Source of the DNA: Lytechinus pictus
Lineage: Eukaryota > Echinodermata > Echinoidea > Temnopleuroida > Toxopneustidae
Assembly: GCF_037042905.1 (NCBI RefSeq)
Contig: NC_087250.1
Location: 1,031,501 to 1,095,500, forward strand
Length of the DNA stretch: 64,000 nt
Direction: 5' to 3'
Under the pieces are notes generated by a model. It was given only the letters and a program-made list of their open reading frames with translations. It was not told the origin of the DNA and searched no databases. The position numbers were made by a program, and so were the translations under genes. Position 1 is the stretch's first letter; every line of letters starts with the position of its first letter. Positions 58,201-64,000 of this stretch are shown in pieces.

Positions 58201-61200
58201 TTGAGAAGGGATAGGTCTATATTGTTTGTATTTTCAGAATAATGTAAAGATGAGGATTCAGGTTTATTTAGTTTTGGAAGTAAGGTCTTATGCTTGATTT
58301 AATGTGCAGATTATGCCATATTTTCCATCATAGCAATTGTCATCTGAGCAAATGTCATGGAAACCCCATCATGCGAGCATCATTCAGTTGGTCCAATGTA
58401 CTGGCAAAACAAGGGTCCACTTTCTAATATTAACATTCCAGAATTATTCCAGAATTGGGTTCTCTAAATCTGCAGAGAAATATCATGCCTGCAATAACAA
58501 TGCCTAATTAATCAAGAAATTTCAAATTTTTGGGCCAAATTTCATAAAATATTTTGAAAAATGTGGTCTGTGAATTTCTGAAACCATGGTTTATAGAAAT
58601 TTCATTCATTTATTAGGCTTGATTTAGTGCCTATATTGAGAGAGAGAGAGTATAACAAACATGTTACACAGGGCCAATTGTTGTATATGAGTAAAGGCCT
58701 GGTCCCACTGGCTGACGGACACGAAACGTATTCATAACATATAACAAGCAAAATTTGGGGTGGCTCCAAACGTTTTCATCCGCTCCAGACAATGGACAAA
58801 ATGGACGAACAATGAAATCACAGTGGACGGATGCTCGATGGATATAGAGCGTATGAAACACGTATGCATAGAATACAAAACGGATACATGATACTTTCCA
58901 ACGGATGGCAAGATTCTTTTCCGTTTTACATCTATTAAGTGTAGTGGGACCAAGCCTTAAGGCAAAGCAGGCAAGTCTGTTCTGACTTTTGAACTATTGA
59001 ACACACTGTTTATGTTAAACTAATTAAGAGATAAATAGTTGGCTCATTTAATGTTGTAAGTTCAACATTAGCCTCAACGTACATAAACTGACTTGAATCC
59101 AGAGAACCACATCAAATGCACTCTCTCACATCATACTTTTATGCAAAATGATTATTTTGTAAAAACTCAATTTAATAAGGTTTTAGACGATATGAGTTCT
59201 AGATAAGATAATTCATACAATGTGAGAGTTCTAGATATACACTGTATGATAATTCATATAATGTGAGTGAGAGTTCTAGATATATATGATAATAATTAGC
59301 ATTTATTATGAAGATCTCTAATGATGAATTGATAACTTTAACAACTCAAATTTACATATTTTTAACCTGTTGGAGATGTACAAACTATTTAAGGACGTTC
59401 CACAGTTATGTTTGTGCGCATTATGATCTGCGCATATTTAACACTCCGCGCGCTGACGTCACAATGGATGAACAGGTTATTAATTAGCTGTGGGTATGAG
59501 CTGATTTTTCTCATCATCTGCATCCTAACTGCAGATCCGATGCGTTATTTTATGAAGCTAAAAAAATGGAATTATTCCATGGACCATTAAAAAAAATATC
59601 TCTACAATTTCAAAATACTTTACTTTGTAGTACTGCCAAGAATCACGAATATGACCCCGAGTTTGAATAAATTGTAGAGTGGTTTTGATTTTTCTTCACA
59701 TAGATACAAAGCATTTGGCGCATTTTTGGTGTTTTAAAATAGGAGTGGGCTATACATGGGTCAAAAATACTTTTTTTGTAATTTCAATATGACAACAGTT
59801 TTTTTTCATTCCTTGTAATGTATCTCAACATGAAATGACAATATTTTTTGTCTCGGGTCCGAGAAAAAAGTGTGCCGGGCCAAAATCCAAAATGGCCGCC
59901 AAAACCCCCCATAATCACAGTTTTGGCCACAACTTTTTTATTTGGTGGTCAATTTCTCTGGTTTTGGTGTCTATTCATATGTTTTGGGGGACAGGCTATT
60001 TGTTTTCCTATAATTAGTACTTTAAACCATTATTTGTAGAGTTAGAAGGTTATTATACCTAAATTTTCCAATTTTTGTAGCCTTTTTTCAGCCAAAAAGT
60101 AGGTTTTATTATCCTGGGGTTCTGGGATATTAGATGGTACGAGGTCAACAATAGCAAGCAGCTTCATATAGCTATATTGCTTTTATTCCTCCACTTTGGG
60201 TTTTACGGATATTTGTAAAATATATCTTATTAAATTAAAAAATGTCAATTATCCATTGGGGCTATACAGTATACATATGTACAATGTACTGTACATATAT
60301 ACTGCACTGCATAAATGCATTGGCCACCATGACAGATAACAATGCTTGTATAAACTATAGTGTCATAGAAATGAGCTCTCAGGTTTAGAATTAGATGCCT
60401 CAGAAATTGAAGATATGTTTTGTCTCAGAAATTGAGGACATGTTTTGTCAAATATGCTAATTCAGGGGGCGGAGAGAGGTAATTTACACTGTAGCTATTC
60501 TGGGGCCCGTTGCATAAAAATTTACCATTATGTTAACTTAACTTAATGGTAACTTGCATGCAATCCTTTATTCTTATTGGCTGTTGATCAGCATTACCAT
60601 GATGCTAGTAGTTACCTGACCCCATAAACATAGGCCAGTTAGACACCAGAACCAGGTTAAAAAAAGCCTCCAAATGAAGGAGATATGGCTAAAAATGTGA
60701 TGTACGTATATACATGTATGTGATATTTACATGTAAGTGACGGTAATTTATGTTGCTGGTTTCACCATGTACATCACCTGACAAGGAATCAAATTCACAA
60801 TCTAATTCTAAACCTTTAAAGCTCATTTCTATGACACTATAGTTTATATACAGGCCTTGTCATATGTCATGGTGGTCAATGCATGGATATATGCAGTGTA
60901 GTATGTACAGTGCATTGTACACCGTATAGCCCCTATGGATAAATGACATTTTCTTTTATTTGATAAGATATATTTCACAATTATCCGTAAAACCCAAAGT
61001 GGAGGAATAAAAGCAATATAGCTACATGAAGCTGCTTGCTATTGTTGACCTCGTACCATCTAATATCCCAGAAACCCAGGATGATGAAACCCACTTTTTG
61101 GCTGAAAAAGGGCTACAAAAATGGGAAACTTTAGGTATAATTACCTTTTAACTCTACAAATAATGGCTTAAAAGTACTAATTATAGGAAAAACAAATTGC

Positions 61201-62919
61201 CTGCACCCCAAAACATATGAATAGACACCAAAACCAGAGAAAATGACCACCAAATAAAAAAGTTGTGGCCAAAACTGTGATTTTGGGGGGCTTTGGCGGC
61301 CATTTTGGAATTTTGCCCGGCACACTTTTTTCTCGGACCCGAGACAAAAAATATTGTCATTTCATGTTGAGATAAGGTAAAAGGAACACAAAAAAACTGT
61401 TCCCACAGTAAAACCAAAAATCACCCATTTATAGCCCACTCCTATTTAAAAAGCACGTTTGCTCTAATAAAAATGCTGATAGTTTGAAAACAAGCACATG
61501 AACCCCTATTTTGTAATGTTTGTACCTCTTAAGTATAGCTTCCTCTACAACTTTGCAAATTTTTGTGAAAATGACATGGATTTTGAATAAAGTGCAGCAG
61601 TTATTGTACTTTTGTAGTCTGTTATTGAAATTTCACATTTTTGAGATTGGGTTTTTGTTATCTTTTACGCCATTTTTAAGAACTGACTGTGCTGTTAGAC
61701 TTAAAGTTGCAAACAAATAGCACAATAATTAGATTCTCTATTCAAACGATACAATTATTAACTCTCTTGCGAAATTTGAAGACTTTTTCATGTATTTTGA
61801 CTGAGTAATAGAGGTTTAAACTCATTGTAGTATTCTTGCGAGGTCTAAAAATGCCAAATTCTTTTGAATGCGCAATTCTTAAGAACATCAATTTGGGTGA
61901 ACTTTGAAGTTCTATAGCAAAAAATCAAGCACATGGACCTATGTTAATTTTTGCATATTTCGAATATTAAGGTTCTAAAGTATCTATGTGCAAAGTTTTG
62001 TGAAAATGACATGGATTTCACTTTAACTGTGGAACGTCCTTAAACTTGTGTTAAAGTCTACAGAAAATTATTGAAGTGAAATCCAATCGTGTCCAACAGA
62101 TTAATAAAGGAACTATCTTACCTTCCTGTGCGAAAGCCAGATTAACAGCGATGATTGGTTGTCCATTCTGATCAAGATGTTGGGTCACATGACCACTATC
62201 TTCTGATGCTATATGAACCTGTCCATCATGGCTTATAATCTGAAATGTTGTATTTCCTGTTAAATGAGAATAGAGCTGATAATATTATAAGGTGGATAGG
62301 ACGACAATCACAGCTACTAAAGATCTACATAATACTAGTATATTCTTTGTGACGCATTTATGTGTTGTTAAAATTATTTTTATGTATCATACATTTCTTT
62401 TGTAAGAATGGCACTTAAATTCTTTACGTTTAATAAATTGATTATAAATTTGATTATCATTATTATCATGAGGTCTAGTGGTTAGACTAAATGGACTCAT
62501 GATTGTAAGGTTGTGAGTTCAAATCTCCAATCATTCATTATCTCGAATTCAACCAAAAAGGCCAGAATAATTTATATTGTTTATAATAAAGTCAGCCACA
62601 AGATATGAAATGTCTCCTATGTAATTGGTTATACCAACATGGAGTACAAGTGGAGGGAAAGCTGCGCTGCTAGGTTCCTAGATTTACTTCAATAGAAACA
62701 GAATCATTTTCTATTATCATTAAGTAAATTATTATTGCTAGTCATATTTGAAGGGGGGGTGGGGGAGGGGAACCCAATTCTTTAACCTGTAGTAATCTTA
62801 CCATGAGCTTCACCAGCTAAGGCATTCATTATAATCACAGCCTCTCTATCAACCTGTTCATCCAACTCAATGTGACCTTGACCTTCAACAACCATCATTT
62901 CTTCTTCCTCCTCCATCAT
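48700..62919 (-). CDS. C2H2 zinc-finger protein, five coding exons, 1571 aa
   Basis: Coding exons in transcript order: 62919-62802 (ATG), 62256-62122, 57990-57874, 56227-55424, 52241-48700 (stop). Total 4716 nt, in frame; every intron is GT-AG and phase 1. The N-terminus is acidic (MMEEEEEMM), followed by Gln/Asp-rich segments (GQVHIASEDSG, LPVAEQNTEMIVEDD), then a 14-aa repeat domain and about 33 zinc fingers. It is probably a nuclear DNA-binding regulator; I do not recognise an orthologue. The large last exon begins behind an acceptor (TTGCTTTGCAG) and has no ATG of its own at its start, so the upstream exons are needed. The intron after exon 2 carries a 2.65-kb foldback transposon; the intron before the last exon carries nested MITEs. 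Confidence 0.85.
52415..53060. repeat. G-run repeat pair in last intron
   Basis: GGGGGTGATTCAGCCCCC at about 52435 and GGGGGCTGATTCAACCCCC at about 53008 are direct relatives around AT-rich DNA. Nothing coding. Further G/C-run patches lie at 53335-53425. Confidence 0.45.
53701..55376. mobile_element. MITE (GCTGATAAAACC family, copy 2) split by another element
   Basis: The left end GCTGTTAAAACCTTGTATCT (53701) and the right end GAGATACAAGATTTTATCAGC (55356-55376) match the 30836 family. Between them, about 53935-55075 is a second element with inverted GAGTGTGACGTCACCGGGG (53952) and CCCCGGTGACGTCACACTC (55028-55046). It has no ORF of note but a GC-rich centre (CAGCGCGCGCTGAGC, about 54716). 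Confidence 0.55.
54387..54423. mobile_element. 37-bp palindromic insertion with 8-bp target duplication (3)
   Basis: CATAGATATGTATACTAATTA plus a decayed second arm, flanked by TCTTCAAC at 54379-54386 and 54424-54431. It is a third, older-looking member of the family at 20079 and 38330. Confidence 0.65.
55424..56227 (-). CDS. Exon 4 of zinc-finger gene: 14-aa repeat domain
   Basis: 268 codons with eight near-identical 14-residue units (TNQSTDTITPQVG plus S/L) from a 42-bp DNA repeat (about 55585-55920), flanked by looser TNQ/TNE units. The Asn/Ser/Thr-rich, disordered sequence is of unknown function. Each unit contains CTGATTGG on the + strand. The phase fits the exons either side (acceptor ACAATACAG, donor CAAG|GTTAGT). 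Confidence 0.85.
58017..58140. repeat. (ATA/ATG)n microsatellite
   Basis: Imperfect ATAATAATG array directly behind exon 3 of the zinc-finger gene; the Ile-rich - strand frame is an artefact. Confidence 0.85.
58691..58960. mobile_element. 270-bp MITE, AAGGCCTGGTCCCACT family
   Basis: TAAAGGCCTGGTCCCACTGG at the left and GTGGGACCAAGCCTTAA at the right are imperfect inverted ends. Lies in the intron between coding exons 2 and 3 of the zinc-finger gene. Confidence 0.68.
59389..62042. mobile_element. 2.65-kb foldback DNA transposon
   Basis: Perfect 20-bp inverted ends TTAAGGACGTTCCACAGTTA (59389-59408, 62023-62042); TTAA at both ends suits a TTAA target. Arms of about 700 bp (about 59715-60410 and 60790-61445) are inverted copies and carry the same accidental ORF (about 59835-60017 + and 61230-61400 -). 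The loop (60411-60789) holds a further GTTGCATAAA-type insert. Outer segments differ between the sides. No transposase is seen. Transcribed as intron RNA it would form a long hairpin. Confidence 0.8.
62466..62540 (+). repeat. Degenerate tRNA-like SINE head
   Basis: GGTCTAGTGGTTAGAC resembles an A box and GTGAGTTCAAATCTCC a B box about 35 bp later. The spacing fits a tRNA-derived SINE, but the stems are poor, so it is not a functional tRNA. Confidence 0.5.
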
Positions 62920-62969
62920 TGAAATCTAAACAAAAACAACAACAAAGATCACTGGTCTAACATAAGATT

Positions 62970-63180
62970 CCATATTAATAATAATAATAATATTTGAAAT
63001 TTAGAGAGCGCATAATAGTCAAGACTCTCTATGCGCTTTGCAAAATATATTACATAACTAAATTATATATTAAATCTAAATTATCCAATAAACCTAAACT
63101 ATTTCATACAAATTAGAACAAATTAAATCAATACATAAAAGTTACATAATTAATGAAATGAAACTTACAATATTCAACAA
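62970..63180 (-). repeat. Probable SINE 3' fragment
   Basis: An (ATA)n tract at the low-coordinate end is followed by TTTAGAGAGCGCATAATAG and CTCTATGCGCTTTGC, words common at 3' ends of invertebrate SINE/LINE-like repeats. Family not identified. Confidence 0.35.
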
Positions 63181-63467
63181 CATAATATAGTCTACATGTA
63201 TTGAACATTATTATTTTGAAAATAAGTGAGTTTTAAGCACGGGGAAGGATAGTAATGTTGTAACCCGCAAGTGAAAACCCGAAACGTACCGTCCCGTATA
63301 ATCCAATAATTTGCAAGGGGGACCCGCTGACCTGTCGGGTTTTAACCCGCAAGTCAATTTATCTTTGAAAAATGAAAAATATTATTTCTGCAATCCCCAC
63401 ACTATACAGGCTCAAATCAGGAAAATATATGCCAACTACTAACCGAGCCTAGAGTGAATTTACTTAC

Positions 63468-63600
63468 AATTTGCAAATTCGCCTTTTATTTCGGAGAGAA
63501 AATGTTTTTTTTGGTCACTTTGTACCACGAAAGGGGTCCGCTCTGATCTCGAAATTGAAAGCATTACGCAATTAACTCCTCTGATTGGAGCCGCAGCTCA
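63468..63600 (-). promoter_or_regulatory. Probable promoter and non-coding first exon of zinc-finger gene
   Basis: On the - strand a CCAAT box (CTCCAATCAGAGG, about 63578-63590) follows a GC-rich stretch (63598-63660). A perfect donor GTAAGT occurs at 63467-63462, and an acceptor (GTTTTTGTTTAG) at 62926 lies just before the ATG exon. A 5'UTR exon ending at 63468 fits these signals. Transcript evidence is lacking. Confidence 0.4.
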
Positions 63601-64000
63601 GCGCGCGCTAGCTAGCCCAGGCTGCCCAGCAAAGATCGGCAATGTTGTTTTTCAGTCCAGGTCGGTCGACACGGCGACTCACAACAATCATAATTACAAT
63701 ATTCAATTCTATGGGACCTCGTCTATAAAGTAATCAAAATTGAAATAAATACCAGGATAATGATACAGTCAATTTTTTCTTCTTGTATATCTCCATATTA
63801 TTTCCTTCTGTAAACTAATACAAACGTGCACGAGGGTGCCCATTAACTTACGTAAACAGCTCGTGTTACTAGTGCTTATTTGTTATCTCTCTCGATCGAT
63901 CGGTCACGAGAGAGGTATTTGCAAGAAACTTGCAATCCATTGCAATCCAATTTTACATCTTCAGAAATCTTAAAGACTTTCAATCAATTGTACATCGGAA
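63601..64000. other. GC-rich then AT-rich upstream DNA
   Basis: CAGCGCGCGCTAGCTAGCCC (63600-63619) and GGTCGGTCGACACGGCGACTC look like CpG-containing promoter-proximal DNA. No ORF or RNA gene seen to the window end. Confidence 0.35.

Noticed and set aside
59835..60017. 60-aa frame and its close relative on the - strand at about 61181-61417
   Set aside because: They are the two arms of a foldback element, which explains the similarity; no domain and no conserved start-to-stop limits.

Overview
The window is eukaryotic, AT-rich, intron-bearing and packed with transposable elements. A spliced interleukin-17-like gene, a very long C2H2 zinc-finger gene, many short inverted-repeat elements and a Ty3/gypsy element with a long leader suggest a marine invertebrate deuterostome, most likely an echinoderm such as a sea urchin. 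That assignment is inference from gene content; no species marker was seen. Coding exons are a small minority of the sequence.

Layout. 1-2463 is repeat-rich intergenic or intronic DNA. 2464-14712 is a complete 12,249-bp Ty3/gypsy-type LTR retrotransposon on the + strand. It has 371-bp LTRs with no difference seen, a TTTTT target duplication, a primer-binding site, a 2.6-kb leader, gag, a -1 frameshift signal, pol, a third ORF, a polypurine tract and a 3' LTR. The third ORF is a TatD-family metallonuclease with every metal ligand present. A consensus splice donor in the LTR and a consensus acceptor abutting its ATG suggest that it is made from a spliced subgenomic RNA. Gag starts with a helix-hairpin-helix and integrase ends in a PHD finger. 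The element lies 645 bp beyond the donor of exon 1 of a p24/TMED cargo-receptor gene (- strand, 15357-15518), so it may sit in that gene's first intron, in antisense.

15.6-24.8 kb holds no recognisable gene; it contains MITEs, low-complexity tracts and microsatellites. 24833-29298 is a second LTR element on the - strand with matching 604-bp LTRs. It is an internally deleted derivative joining an RS-rich Gag to the integrase zinc finger. 29.3-35.1 kb is again repeats, including a 1.25-kb element that carries a degenerate tandem array of GCTCGCGCTTCGCGCTC units.

35175-40635 (+) is a five-exon gene for a predicted 234-aa secreted IL-17-like cytokine. The CPW, CxCxxC and C-terminal CxC cysteines are each on the exon expected for the family. 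40.6-48.7 kb is non-coding, with several palindromic TTAA-flanked MITEs and a tRNA-derived SINE. 48700-62919 (-) is a gene of five coding exons for a 1571-aa protein with about 33 C2H2 fingers and a 14-aa repeat region. All four introns between coding exons are in phase 1, and a CCAAT-bearing promoter with a 5'UTR exon is likely at about 63.5-63.6 kb. One of its introns contains a 2.65-kb TTAA-flanked foldback transposon.

The two most unusual observations are the retrotransposon with a TatD nuclease ORF (with its frameshift and splicing signals) and three insertions of a 36-40-bp near-perfect palindrome, each flanked by its own 8-bp target-site duplication. The latter look like mobile elements made of almost nothing but two fused terminal inverted repeats.
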